Assembly: GCF_003254565.1 (NCBI RefSeq)
Contig: NZ_QJRI01000181.1
Span: forward strand, 297,210 to 361,209
DNA length: 64,000 nucleotides
Source of the DNA: Flavobacterium nitrogenifigens
GTDB lineage: Bacteria; Bacteroidota; Bacteroidia; Flavobacteriales; Flavobacteriaceae
Reading direction: 5' to 3'
Shown: piece after piece, positions 35,302 through 43,700 of the stretch
How the letters are laid out: each line of letters begins with the position of its first letter
Numbering within the stretch: the first letter of the stretch is position 1
Translations under genes and position numbers: made by a program
Notes under the pieces: generated by a model
The model's input: only the letters and a program-made list of their open reading frames with translations
Databases searched by the model: none
Told to the model about the DNA's origin: nothing

Positions 35302-35606
35302 TGAAAAGAACAATAGTTTTTTCACAAAATGCCGAAAAAAAATTATCTGAATTATTTGAATATTTAGAAAACCGATGGTCTGAAAGAATAAAAAATAAAT
35401 TTATATCAAATCTCGACAAAGTAATTTATCTAATACAAATTGATCCTGAAATTTTCCCTAAATCGGAATTAAATAAAAATTATAGAAAATGTGTCTTGTC
35501 AAAACAAACAACAATTTATTATAAATTCAACACAAAAAGAATTGAAATAATTGCATTTTTCGACACCAGACAAAACCCAAATAAAATAAAGAAAGACATT
35601 AAATAA
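35301..35606 (+). CDS. RelE/ParE-family toxin
   Basis: 101 aa. ParE/RelE fold pattern: FSQNAEKKLSELFEYLENRWSERIKNKFISNLDKVIYLIQ (two helices), PEIFPKSELNKNYRKCVLSKQTTIYYKFNTKRIEIIAFFDTRQNPNKI (beta-sheet; the final FFDTRQNP is the family signature). ParE-like members poison gyrase and RelE-like members cut mRNA; sequence alone does not decide. The pair lies between mvaD and mevalonate kinase, 3 nt before the kinase start. Confidence 0.88.
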   Translation: MKRTIVFSQNAEKKLSELFEYLENRWSERIKNKFISNLDKVIYLIQIDPEIFPKSELNKNYRKCVLSKQTTIYYKFNTKRIEIIAFFDTRQNPNKIKKDIK

Positions 35607-35609
35607 ATC

Positions 35610-36548
35610 ATGAAAGGACCACTATTTTACTCAAAAATATTACTCTTTGGAGAATACGGAATTATCCGTGACTCTAAAGGACTTTCTATCCCTTATAACT
35701 TTTACAATGGCGCTTTAAAAAAATCTGAAGAGCCTACAGAAGAAGCGATTTCATCAAACAGAAGTTTAAGAAGTTTTGCTTCTTACCTTGAAGTATTGCA
35801 TACACAGCAGCCAGAATTGGTTACTTTCGATTTAGAAACACTTCAGAACGATGTTGAAACTGGAATGTATTTCGATTCTAGTATTCCGCAAGGGTATGGT
35901 GTTGGAAGCAGCGGTGCACTTGTTGCTGCTATTTACGATAAATATGCGACCAACAAAATCACTGTTCTGGAGAATCTGACTCGTGAAAAATTATTACACT
36001 TAAAAAATATATTTTCTCAAATGGAAAGCTTTTTCCACGGAAAAAGTTCTGGTTTAGACCCTTTAAACAGCTATTTGAGTATTCCAATCCTGATTAATTC
36101 AAAAGATAACATTGAAGCAACTGGAATTCCGACTCAAAGTTTTGACGGAAAAGGTGCTGTGTTTTTGTTAGACTCAGGAATTGTTGGAGAAACAGCTCCA
36201 ATGGTTAGCATTTTTATGGAAAACTTAAAAGATAAAGGTTTCCGTGCAATGCTTAAAAATCAGTTTGTGAAATATACAGATGCTTGCGTAGAGAACTTTT
36301 TACATGGAGACATGAAGTCTTTGTTTACCAATACTAAAAAGCTTTCTAAAGTTGTCTTAAACCATTTTAAGCCAATGATTCCAGAACAGTTTCACGGAAT
36401 TTGGCAACACGGAATTGACACAAACGATTATTACTTAAAACTTTGTGGTTCTGGCGGTGGCGGTTACATTCTAGGTTTTACCGAAGATTTAGAAAGAGCT
36501 AAAGCATCCTTGAAAGACTATAAATTAGAAGTAGTTTACCAGTTCTAA
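35610..36548 (+). CDS. Mevalonate kinase (GHMP family)
   Basis: 312 aa. Starts PLFYSKILLFGEYGIIRDSKGLSIPY (motif 1, GEYG with activating context), ATP loop QGYGVGSSGALVAAIYDKY, SSGLDPLNSYL with a catalytic-type Asp, and motif 3 KLCGSGGGGYILGF. It phosphorylates mevalonate early in the isoprenoid pathway; phosphomevalonate kinase is a less likely alternative. Start 3 nt after the toxin stop, so it may be transcribed from both the mvaD and toxin-antitoxin promoters. Confidence 0.88.
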   Translation: MKGPLFYSKILLFGEYGIIRDSKGLSIPYNFYNGALKKSEEPTEEAISSNRSLRSFASYLEVLHTQQPELVTFDLETLQNDVETGMYFDSSIPQGYGVGSSGALVAAIYDKYATNKITVLENLTREKLLHLKNIFSQMESFFHGKSSGLDPLNSYLSIPILINSKDNIEATGIPTQSFDGKGAVFLLDSGIVGETAPMVSIFMENLKDKGFRAMLKNQFVKYTDACVENFLHGDMKSLFTNTKKLSKVVLNHFKPMIPEQFHGIWQHGIDTNDYYLKLCGSGGGGYILGFTEDLERAKASLKDYKLEVVYQF

Positions 36549-36622
36549 AGTTAAACCTCTTAAAATACTGCTATTTATTGAATACCATTTCCTAAACATC
36601 TAATCCTAAAAAATTATTGCCT

Positions 36623-37213
36623 ATGAAAAGTATTTTAAAGATTCTCAAAGCAACTTTTTTAGGAGGAATTCTATTTTTAGTACCGTTAGTTGTACTATTA
36701 ATTGTTTTGGAAAAAGGATATGGACTTGTGCAAAAAACCACACTGCCACTTGTAAGCACTTTGCCAAAAGTAAGCGTTTTAGGACTTGCAATTCAGGAGC
36801 TTGTTGGAATATTTATTATAATCCTAATTTGTTTTATTGCTGGATTATTGGCAAAAACTACAGCCGCTGAAAAGTTAGTTCAGAAATTAGAAGATGGAAT
36901 TTTAAGTTTTGTTCCTGGCTATTCATTTATGAAAAGCATGAATGAAAATATATTAGGTTTAGAATCTAAAGACGATTTAAAAGTAATTTTAGTTCCTACT
37001 GATGCTGGTTTGCAATTTGCTTTTTTAATAGAGCAAGTCAGTGATGAAAAATTTACAGTTTTTATACCCGATGCTCCAAATCCGTGGAGTGGATCGGTGG
37101 TTTTTGTGGACAAAAAAGATATTACAGAAATCGATATTACACAAAAGCAAGCTTTGGCCTGTATTCGAAAATTAGGTTACGGGTCTCAAGAATTGTTAAA
37201 AAACAAACTCTAG
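36623..37213 (+). CDS. DUF502 family membrane protein
   Basis: 196 aa from the ATG at 36623; a TTG two codons upstream is less likely. Two N-terminal TM helices (LKATFLGGILFLVPLVVLLIVL and LVGIFIIILICFIAGLLA), then a soluble part with FVPGYSFMKSMNENILG and FVIPDAPNPWSGSVVFV-like segments (here FIPDAPNPWSGS), the DUF502 core. The function is unknown. Situated inside the isoprenoid gene cluster, which may hint at a membrane-lipid role, but this is weak. Confidence 0.85.
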   Translation: MKSILKILKATFLGGILFLVPLVVLLIVLEKGYGLVQKTTLPLVSTLPKVSVLGLAIQELVGIFIIILICFIAGLLAKTTAAEKLVQKLEDGILSFVPGYSFMKSMNENILGLESKDDLKVILVPTDAGLQFAFLIEQVSDEKFTVFIPDAPNPWSGSVVFVDKKDITEIDITQKQALACIRKLGYGSQELLKNKL

Positions 37214-37275
37214 TTTTTAAAATCAAAAAATATACTTTAACTTCCCTAAATCAAATCAATACCACCCTATCATCT

Positions 37276-38232
37276 ATGTTAAGCAGACAGCAAAAACTTT
37301 TAGTAATGAAAATTGTTAGTCTGTTCTCTGTAGTTCGAGGTTACAATATTCCGATCATTGTTTTAGCCCAATACTTGTCGGCTATTTTTATTTTGGCTCC
37401 AGAAATTAGAGCGCTAGATATCTTACTTGATTTTCATTTATTTTTAATTGTATTCGCATCGGCTATTACGATCGCGTCAGGATATATCATCAATAATTTT
37501 TACGACAGTCAGAAGGATTTGATTAATCGTCCAAATAAATCGATGCTGGATCGTTTGGTAAGTCAGAAGACCAAATTGAACGTTTATTTCAGTTTGAATT
37601 TTCTTGCTGTTCTAATGGCTTTTATAGTTTCATGGAGAGCTTTTTTGTTCTTTTCTGCTTACATTTTCATGATTTGGTTTTATTCTCATAAAATTAAAAA
37701 GTATCCGATTGTTGGGAATTTAATGTCTGCATTGCTTGCTGTGACGCCGTTTTTTGCCATTTTACTTTATTTCTATAATAAGATTTCGTTTGAAGAAATT
37801 GAGAATCACATGAGCCATTTTGTGGTAATTTCGGCACATGCGGTTTTTTTGTTTCTTCTTTTATTGATTCGCGAAATGATAAAAGATTTAGAAAACCTCA
37901 AAGGCGATTTGGTAAGTGATTATAGAACGATTCCCGTCTTATACGGAGAAAAAATTTCTAAGCAAATTATAACGCTTTTGACTTTGTTAACCATTTTACC
38001 TGTATATGTTTTGGTTAACATTTATGATGTGGGTTATATGGACATTTATTTTTATGTCTGTTTTGGAATCCTACTTTTTTTCTTGATCTATTTATGGAAA
38101 TCTGACTCTAAAGAGCAGTACTTAAGACTTCATAATGTTCTTAAATTCTTGATTGTATCAGGCGTTTGCTGTATTGTTCTTATTAATCCGAGCGTCTTAT
38201 GGCATGGTCGCGAATTGATTTCTAATTATTAA
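37276..38232 (+). CDS. UbiA-family prenyltransferase
   Basis: 318 aa from the ATG at 37276; an upstream extension of the frame overlaps DUF502 and is rejected. About eight TM helices. The first prenyl-diphosphate motif is NNFYDSQKDLINRPNKS (a variant of NDxxDxxxD); the second is REMIKDLENLKGDLVSDYRTIPV, with the Asp cluster. Located beside mevalonate genes. Likely attaches an isoprenoid chain to an acceptor (menaquinone ring, or geranylgeranylglyceryl phosphate as annotated in relatives). The acceptor cannot be read from sequence. Confidence 0.85.
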   Translation: MLSRQQKLLVMKIVSLFSVVRGYNIPIIVLAQYLSAIFILAPEIRALDILLDFHLFLIVFASAITIASGYIINNFYDSQKDLINRPNKSMLDRLVSQKTKLNVYFSLNFLAVLMAFIVSWRAFLFFSAYIFMIWFYSHKIKKYPIVGNLMSALLAVTPFFAILLYFYNKISFEEIENHMSHFVVISAHAVFLFLLLLIREMIKDLENLKGDLVSDYRTIPVLYGEKISKQIITLLTLLTILPVYVLVNIYDVGYMDIYFYVCFGILLFFLIYLWKSDSKEQYLRLHNVLKFLIVSGVCCIVLINPSVLWHGRELISNY

Positions 38233-38251
38233 GTTTTTATTCCACAGAGAT

Positions 38252-38304
38252 TCACAAAGAATTTCACGAAGATTCGCAAAGTCTTTTTGTGTAACTCGTG
38301 AAAT
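38252..38304. repeat. Degenerate palindromic repeat, family B-like
   Basis: ATTTCACGA (38261-38269) and TCGTGAAAT (38296-38304) pair around CAAAG-containing sequence. Sits in the 200-nt gap before the pseudouridine synthase gene. Confidence 0.45.
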
Positions 38305-38382
38305 AATCCATTTAAAAAAAAGCCAATTGTATTGCTCCTGAACATCTTAAAATAAAACGCTATTAATCTAAGAACATTGAAC

Positions 38383-38415
38383 TTAAGATTTATTAGCAGG
38401 AAAAAACTATCTTTG
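38383..38415 (+). promoter_or_regulatory. Probable promoter of the pseudouridine synthase gene
   Basis: TTA (38383-38385), a 22-nt spacer, then TATCTTTG (38408-38415), a full -7 match 17 nt before the ATG. Confidence 0.5.
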
Positions 38416-38432
38416 CACAAATTAATGATTCT

Positions 38433-39341
38433 ATGAACAACAAGGAAGGCAACAATAAAAGAGGCGGATCGAGACCAAACAGCTCACGACCAAACTCTAA
38501 CAAGCCAAAACCTCCTATGGCTAAGCGCGCGCAAGGGCCTAAAAAAGTAAAACCTGAAGTTAAAGCTGCTCAGGAAGCTGCTGCTGAAAAATTTAGAAAA
38601 CAAAATCAGCCGGCTAAGAGACAAAAGGCTTCAGATGAAATTCGTCTTAACAAATACATCTCTAATTCTGGCGTTTGTTCTCGTCGTGACGCCGACATTT
38701 ACATTCAGTCTGGAAACGTAAAAGTTAACGGTACTGTAGTGACAGAAATGGGTTATTTGGTAAAACTAAATGATGTTGTAAACTTTGACGGTGTTACATT
38801 AACTCCCGAAAAGAAAGAATATATTTTATTGAACAAACCTAAAAACTTTACAACTGCCTTTGATGAAGGTCAGGAATATCGTAACGTTCTAGAACTTGTT
38901 CGTGGTGCTACAAATGCAAAAATTGCTGCTGTAGGAAGAATGGACAAGAATACAACCGGTTTGCTATTGTTTACAAATGACACTGATATGATTCGTAAAT
39001 TTACATTGCCGAATCAGAAATCGTCTAAGATTTATCAGGTATCTTTAGATAAAAACTTGAAGTTTGAAGATTTAGAAAAAATCAGCAAAGGTCTTGTTCT
39101 TGACGGACACCGCGTTTTTGTTGAAGAAGTAAGCTATATTGATAACGAACCAAAAAGCGAAGTTGGTCTTAAATTGCGTACTGCTAACGTAAAAGTGGTG
39201 CGTTCTATTTTTGAATCTTTCGAATATAATGTTTTAAGAATTGACCGTGTTTCGTTTGCTGGATTGACCAAAAAGAATCTTCCTCGCGGAAACTGGCGCT
39301 TTTTGACCGATCAAGAAATTATCAATTTGAAAAACACATAA
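38433..39341 (+). CDS. 23S rRNA pseudouridine synthase (RluB/RsuA family)
   Basis: 302 aa. A long basic, low-complexity N-terminal tail (residues 1-65, rich in N, K, P, R) is followed by an S4 RNA-binding domain (IRLNKYISNSGVCSRRDADIYIQSGNVKVNG) and the synthase domain with catalytic Asp in GRMDKNTTGLLLFTND. It isomerises a specific uridine in large-subunit rRNA. The tail is common in Bacteroidota homologs. Followed by a terminator. Confidence 0.92.
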   Translation: MNNKEGNNKRGGSRPNSSRPNSNKPKPPMAKRAQGPKKVKPEVKAAQEAAAEKFRKQNQPAKRQKASDEIRLNKYISNSGVCSRRDADIYIQSGNVKVNGTVVTEMGYLVKLNDVVNFDGVTLTPEKKEYILLNKPKNFTTAFDEGQEYRNVLELVRGATNAKIAAVGRMDKNTTGLLLFTNDTDMIRKFTLPNQKSSKIYQVSLDKNLKFEDLEKISKGLVLDGHRVFVEEVSYIDNEPKSEVGLKLRTANVKVVRSIFESFEYNVLRIDRVSFAGLTKKNLPRGNWRFLTDQEIINLKNT

Positions 39342-39367
39342 GCATTTTTCAAATTTAAGTCATAACT

Positions 39368-39406
39368 AAATCCTGTTTTCTTTTGAAAATGGGATTTTTT
39401 ATTTTT
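39368..39406 (+). terminator. Terminator after the pseudouridine synthase gene
   Basis: AAATCCTGTTTTC pairs with GAAAATGGGATTT (two G-T wobbles), followed by a T-rich tail. It lies between convergent genes. Confidence 0.7.
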
Positions 39407-40013
39407 AAAAACTAAAGAAATTATGTCCGAAAAGGGTAAAAATAGATCTTCCGATAGATTGGTTTTTATCTTCTACTGTTTCGTAATTTGAAAAACCTAG
39501 GATGATTTTGATTCCGGGCGGAATGCTGTTTAAAATATCTCTTTTTTGATCTTCTAAAAGGAGTTTTAAACTTTCTATTAATTGAAGATTATATCTTAAA
39601 TAAGACATTACAAGTAATGCTGAAAAGTTAAGTATTTCTCTGGCTGTTTCGCTTTTAATGCCAACTTCGTTAGAAACCATTTCTGAAATTCTGCCTTTTT
39701 TGTTAGAGAACAATTCTTTTAGCAAAACATTGCCTTCTAAACGGTAACAGTCATCGACTGATAAAATTCTGCCTGCATTAAAATCTACTTCTTGGTAAAA
39801 AGTGGAATCTTCTTGGATTAGTGAAACAATTTCGGAGTAAAAATCAGATTCTTCGGCTTTGTTGTAGAGTCCCATCAAAATTGTGCCGATCGAGACGTCT
39901 ATTCCCTTGATTAAAAGTGCATCATTTTCAAAATAAAACTTGTTTAACTTGGAGACAACATTAGAAGAAATAAAGCGTCTAAGTTCAATTTGTAGGTTTG
40001 GGGTCATACTCAT
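39405..40013 (-). CDS. DUF937-like protein
   Basis: 202 aa, soluble and helical. Segments such as NKFYFENDALLIKGIDVSIGTILMGLYNKAE, NAGRILSVDDCYRLEGNVLLKELFSNKKGRISEMVSNEVGIKSETAREILNFSALLVMSYL match the DUF937 pattern (a helical domain with a G-rich turn near an L-x-LLF motif). The function is unknown. Either of the two Met codons at the start (MSM) could be used. The 278-nt upstream gap is AT-rich with only a weak hairpin at about 40050-40076 and no clear promoter. Confidence 0.6.
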   Translation of the reverse strand: MSMTPNLQIELRRFISSNVVSKLNKFYFENDALLIKGIDVSIGTILMGLYNKAEESDFYSEIVSLIQEDSTFYQEVDFNAGRILSVDDCYRLEGNVLLKELFSNKKGRISEMVSNEVGIKSETAREILNFSALLVMSYLRYNLQLIESLKLLLEDQKRDILNSIPPGIKIILGFSNYETVEDKNQSIGRSIFTLFGHNFFSF

Positions 40014-40291
40014 AACTTAAAAAATGATTATTTATACTTGTTTAAAATAACCGATAAAGTGAGGCTTTTTATCGATTATCGTGATAAAAATATAAAATAT
40101 TTTAACATTTCCAAAAATTAAGTTAAAAATTTAGGTGGTCGATTTTCAAGCATTTAGCCTTAAAAAATAGGAAAATGAGGAAATATAAAGCTTAGCGTAA
40201 CTTATAAGATACAAAACTTATTTTTAAAATTTTAAGAGTTTCTCTAAAAAAATCAAAAATATAAGAAAAAGCTTAAGGTCAAAATTACCAT

Positions 40292-40798
40292 TTAGAAAAT
40301 AAGCTGTCTATTTTGCCAGAGGATAGTCAGAAAAATCCCGAGATAAATTACTGAGAAAAAGAAGTTCACAAAACTCGAAGCCAAGAATCCGAGAACAGAA
40401 CCCGTGGCTGCTTTTAATGCACGTTTATGATTTTGAGAATCGTATAATAACTCGCCTACGAGCGCTCCGACAAACGGTCCAATGATAATTCCAAACGGAA
40501 TAGGCACCAGAATCCCAACAATCAAACCAATATTGGTTCCCCAGACTCCATATGAACTTCCTCCAAACTTTTTGGTTCCCTTAGATGGAATCACATAATC
40601 CAAAATTGTAATCGTGACCATCAAAACAAAAGTGATTCCTAAAATCCAATAGTTGTTCTCTACTGCCTTGGTAAGGTACAGCAATAAAAGCCCTACCCAG
40701 CAGCTTGATAATCCAGGCAAAACAGGAAGAAAACTCCCAAAAACACCAACAATTACACATATAAAACCCAACAAAACTAAAAGTAAATCCAAATTCAT
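40292..40798 (-). CDS. DUF456 family membrane protein
   Basis: 168 aa from the Met at 40796-40798; an upstream extension of 36 codons is basic and untypical. Four or five TM helices, starting LLLVLLGFICVIVGVFGSFLPVLPGLSSCWVGLLLLYL, the family signature (GxxLPxLPG), and GIIIGPFVGALVGELLYDSQNHKRALKAATGSVLGF. The function is unknown; the family is widespread in the inner membrane. Confidence 0.88.
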   Translation of the reverse strand: MNLDLLLVLLGFICVIVGVFGSFLPVLPGLSSCWVGLLLLYLTKAVENNYWILGITFVLMVTITILDYVIPSKGTKKFGGSSYGVWGTNIGLIVGILVPIPFGIIIGPFVGALVGELLYDSQNHKRALKAATGSVLGFLASSFVNFFFSVIYLGIFLTILWQNRQLIF

Positions 40799-40946
40799 TT
40801 TTATCAATTTATTTTTACAAATTACTACTTTATTTTTTTCTTCACAAACCTTAAAATATGTATCTTTAAAGTATTGAAGATTCACAAACATCGGCAAGCT
40901 TCGCAAAAAAAATCGTATTTTTGTTCATTCATTCAATTTTAAAACT

Positions 40947-41432
40947 TTGAGGCAGTTTTTCCCTTTTTTTATATGTATTCTTTTTAATTCTTGTCAATAT
41001 TTTGAGAAGCAGGTTCCGTCTGAAAAAGAGTTACTTCAAAAAGAGCTAAAATCAATTAATTGGAAAGAAGTTGACGAATATCCTTCTGTTCCTAATTGCG
41101 ATAAAATTGCCGATAAAAAACTGCGCCAGCAATGCTTTTTTGAGGTCATGTCAAGTCTTATACAAGAAAAACTAAACGTTGATACTCTGTCTATATTATA
41201 TCCAGAATTGGATACTATTGAGGTGAAAGTAACTGTTTTCCCAAATTCAACCATGAAGTTTGAACCTCAGTTTCCAAAAGACTCTGTGGCTTACGACACC
41301 ATAAAGATTGACAGTATCCTACATGCCCGTCTAGTTGATTTCCCGAAAGTAAATCCCGCAATAAAACGTGGAATTCCAGTAAAAACACAATTTATCCTGC
41401 CTGTTATTCTAAAAGCAAAAGACGATAAATAA
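40947..41432 (+). CDS. Lipoprotein, small, TonB-C-like end
   Basis: 161 aa. The only workable start is TTG at 40947; the nearest ATG is out of frame. The N-terminus is short and hydrophobic and ends ILFNSC (Cys16), a lipoprotein signal. Residues 35-75 contain a CDKIADKKLRQQCFFE cysteine pair. The C-terminus PAIKRGIPVKTQFILPVILK resembles the final strand region of TonB C-terminal domains. A possible -7 element TATTTTTG lies at 40916-40923. The function is unknown. Confidence 0.65.
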   Translation: MRQFFPFFICILFNSCQYFEKQVPSEKELLQKELKSINWKEVDEYPSVPNCDKIADKKLRQQCFFEVMSSLIQEKLNVDTLSILYPELDTIEVKVTVFPNSTMKFEPQFPKDSVAYDTIKIDSILHARLVDFPKVNPAIKRGIPVKTQFILPVILKAKDDK

Positions 41433-41436
41433 TTTA

Positions 41437-41522
41437 CACCATATAAGTAATGTAAGTTCATTTAAAATTGGGATGTGTTTACCGCTTCGCTTAACTTAAA
41501 TTTCTTATATAACTTAAATGGT
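41437..41522. repeat. Palindromic repeat, family C (copy 2)
   Basis: The left arm CACCATATAAGTAATGTAAG (41437-41456) and inverse arm (41499-41522) match the outer arms at 33761-33928, but the 35-nt loop is unrelated. Lies between convergent genes. Confidence 0.75.
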
Positions 41523-41526
41523 TAAT

Positions 41527-42630
41527 TTATTTTACAAAGTGTCGGTCTTTCCATTCATAGGAACCAAACAAACTGTAGAATGCTACTGCAGAACTAAAAA
41601 ATGGATAAAACAAACTGCTCAATAAAAGACTTTTAACTCGTGTTTCTGTCAAAAATTGATTGGTTACAGAAAGCAAACCAAAATCGATTATAAATTTTAA
41701 AAAGGCAAATAAAACTAGAATCGGATAACTTAGAACTCCAAAAAGAAATAAGAAAAAGCAAATAACCAAAGTTAGATTCCCGAAGAAAACAATAAGTCCT
41801 AAAAACTTTCCAAAAGCGCTTTTGTACGAACTTGTTTTTGCAGCCCAGCGCACTCTTTGATGAAATAATGCTTTCCAATTTTCAGCTGGTTTTGTAACTA
41901 CAATTGCTTCTTGAGCTTTTAAATAATGAACTTCGTCAGGGAATTTTTCAGTTGCTTTCTGAAGTAAAAACACATCGTCTCCGCTGGCAATTTTGTCGTT
42001 TCCTTCAAAGCCGTTTAAGCTTTCAAACAATGATTTCGTGTATGCAAAATTGGCTCCGTTGCACATAAATCCTTTATTCAAACCAAAACTTCCAATGGTT
42101 GCACCTTGCAAACTCGTTAAATCCAATTGCTGAAAATGATCTAAAAATGAGTTTTCACATTGATACGTTACAGCACCCGCTAGCATAGAAACTTTATTCT
42201 GTTGAATGTAATTGTCAAAAGTCAAAAGCCAGTTTTCAGGAACAATACAATCAGCATCGGTTGTAATAACCCAATCGGTTTTTACATGCTGCATTGCCGT
42301 TGTAATGGCGTCCTTTTTGGGAGAACTGGAAGTTCTAATATTATCAATTATTGAAACTTGAAACCTGAAACTTGAAACCTGAAACTTTTCAATTGAAGCA
42401 TCATCAACCAAAATCACTTTAAATAAATCTGCTGGGTAATTTGAGTTTGAAAAACTCTCTAAAAGTATAGGCAGATTTTCTTCTTCATTCCGAAACGGAA
42501 CTATAATGGTAAAACTGGTCTTCGGTTCTAAATCTGTTTTCTGATGTTTTTTCACTTTGAAAAAGCCATAAATCAGCAGAGAAATGCTAACAATATAAAT
42601 GGCTAATATTGCGAACAATCCGAAAATCAT
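41527..42630 (-). CDS. Family 2 glycosyltransferase, membrane-associated
   Basis: 367 aa. One N-terminal TM helix, a GT-A catalytic domain (TIIVPFRNEEENLPILLESF, VILVDDAS, WVITTDADCIVPENWL with the DxD, ASGDDVFLLQ, HQRVRWAAKTSSY), then three C-terminal TM helices. QRVRW is the GT2 QxxRW motif found in processive enzymes. A short in-frame insert (KFQVSSFRFQVS), encoded by a 14-bp tandem repeat at 42353-42387, follows VDDAS. ATGA overlap (42627-42630) with the upstream flippase-like gene implies joint function in glycolipid or polysaccharide export. Acceptor and donor are unknown. Confidence 0.88.
   Translation of the reverse strand: MIFGLFAILAIYIVSISLLIYGFFKVKKHQKTDLEPKTSFTIIVPFRNEEENLPILLESFSNSNYPADLFKVILVDDASIEKFQVSSFRFQVSIIDNIRTSSSPKKDAITTAMQHVKTDWVITTDADCIVPENWLLTFDNYIQQNKVSMLAGAVTYQCENSFLDHFQQLDLTSLQGATIGSFGLNKGFMCNGANFAYTKSLFESLNGFEGNDKIASGDDVFLLQKATEKFPDEVHYLKAQEAIVVTKPAENWKALFHQRVRWAAKTSSYKSAFGKFLGLIVFFGNLTLVICFFLFLFGVLSYPILVLFAFLKFIIDFGLLSVTNQFLTETRVKSLLLSSLFYPFFSSAVAFYSLFGSYEWKDRHFVK
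42353..42387. repeat. 14-bp tandem repeat inside the glycosyltransferase gene
   Basis: GAAACTTGAAACCT occurs twice exactly and then half again. It is read in frame. Similar GAAACTT units lie between genes at 43645-43668. Confidence 0.8.
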
Positions 42631-43571
42631 TCTGCTGTTTTGGTTTTAAAATTCAGTACAAAATAACTTCCTAAAACAACTGGTAAAACAACATTCAAAA
42701 ACCACATTAAAGTGCTGATGAAAATTACAATCCATTCGTTGACACCCAAAATCCCCAAGAAATATATTGCTACACTTCCTTTTACAGCAAAGTCTAAAAA
42801 CTGAAATGTCGGTAAAGACGAAGCCAAAAAGTAAACCGATGTTATCGCCGCCATTAAAGTCAAATAAGGCAAGTCGACATCAAAACCTAAAAACAAAAAG
42901 TAATATTGATGCGAGAAAACCAAATAACGGCAAATTCCTAAAAAGATATTTTTCTGATGAATCGATTTCGGAATTTCATTGATTTTATGAATCAGTTTTT
43001 CGATTGAATATCCTTTTACTTTTATCTTTTTAATGGAGAATAATAGAATTAAAATCAGTGCAAATCCACCAAAAAGAATCAGAACCGTTTTGGTTGTAAT
43101 TACATTGAATTCAGCATTAAAATACAGTAGTCCGAAAATCCCAAAAATGATAGTCAAAATCATCTGGATTCCGTTGCAGATTAAGTTTAAGAAAACAACT
43201 CTTTTAGCTTCAGATTTTGGGTAATACAAAGCTTTCCCCGCATACTCTCCCACTCCATTTGGCGTAAAAATTCCAGCTGTCAAAGCCGCTAAAACCTGTT
43301 TTGTAGCTTCATAAACCGAGATTTTATGAATAACCTGTGCTAAATTTTGCCATTTCAAAATCTCGAAATAACGATTCAAAATACTCAAAAGCAAGATAAA
43401 CGAAATTCCCAAAACTGATTGGTTTTTCTTGAACAGAACAATAAACTTCTGCCAATCTAATTTGTCGTTGTTTGCGAGCTGATTATAAATAAAATAAAAT
43501 GCACCGCCAACAATTAAAAGTTTGGCCAGAAGAACTAGGAATTGCTTAGCTTTGTGAGGAATTGAAATCAT
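42627..43571 (-). CDS. UPF0104/lysylphosphatidylglycerol synthetase-like TM protein (flippase-like)
   Basis: 314 aa from the Met at 43569-43571, the start that gives a normal first helix; an upstream extension is rejected. About eight TM helices. The family core includes KWQNLAQVIHKISVYEATKQVLAALTAGIFTPNGVGEYAGKALYY (GxFTPxxxGE signature), as in YbhN and MprF-like flippase domains. With the GT2 partner (4-nt overlap) it may move a glycolipid across the inner membrane; this is inference. Confidence 0.85.
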   Translation of the reverse strand: MISIPHKAKQFLVLLAKLLIVGGAFYFIYNQLANNDKLDWQKFIVLFKKNQSVLGISFILLLSILNRYFEILKWQNLAQVIHKISVYEATKQVLAALTAGIFTPNGVGEYAGKALYYPKSEAKRVVFLNLICNGIQMILTIIFGIFGLLYFNAEFNVITTKTVLILFGGFALILILLFSIKKIKVKGYSIEKLIHKINEIPKSIHQKNIFLGICRYLVFSHQYYFLFLGFDVDLPYLTLMAAITSVYFLASSLPTFQFLDFAVKGSVAIYFLGILGVNEWIVIFISTLMWFLNVVLPVVLGSYFVLNFKTKTAE

Positions 43572-43619
43572 GCCGCAAAAGTAAATCAATTTGATAATGT
43601 GGCAATGAAAATGTGCCAA

Positions 43620-43643
43620 TTAGAAAATGAGTCAATTTTCTAA
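43620..43643. repeat. Short hairpin, family G-related
   Basis: TTAGAAAAT and ATTTTCTAA form a perfect 9-bp stem with a 6-nt loop. The upstream CAATGAAAATGTGCCAATTA resembles the left end of the 17213-17347 element. Confidence 0.5.
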
Positions 43644-43673
43644 CTTGAAACTTTAAACTTGAAACAACAATCT

Positions 43674-43700
43674 ATTGACACAAGAACGCATCATATTAGG
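43674..43700. repeat. 27-bp direct repeat, copy 1 (start of WG-repeat gene)
   Basis: Identical to 45443-45469. It begins ATTGACACAAGAACGCATCA and encodes the first nine residues MTQERIILG of both genes. Flanking bases differ at both ends. Confidence 0.95.

Noticed and set aside
37084..37275. N-terminal extension of the UbiA gene
   Set aside because: It overlaps the DUF502 gene and is basic and non-membrane; the normal family start is at 37276.
38229..38420. 63-codon minus-strand ORF in the gap before the pseudouridine synthase gene
   Set aside because: It covers a degenerate repeat and the promoter of the plus-strand gene; no recognisable features.
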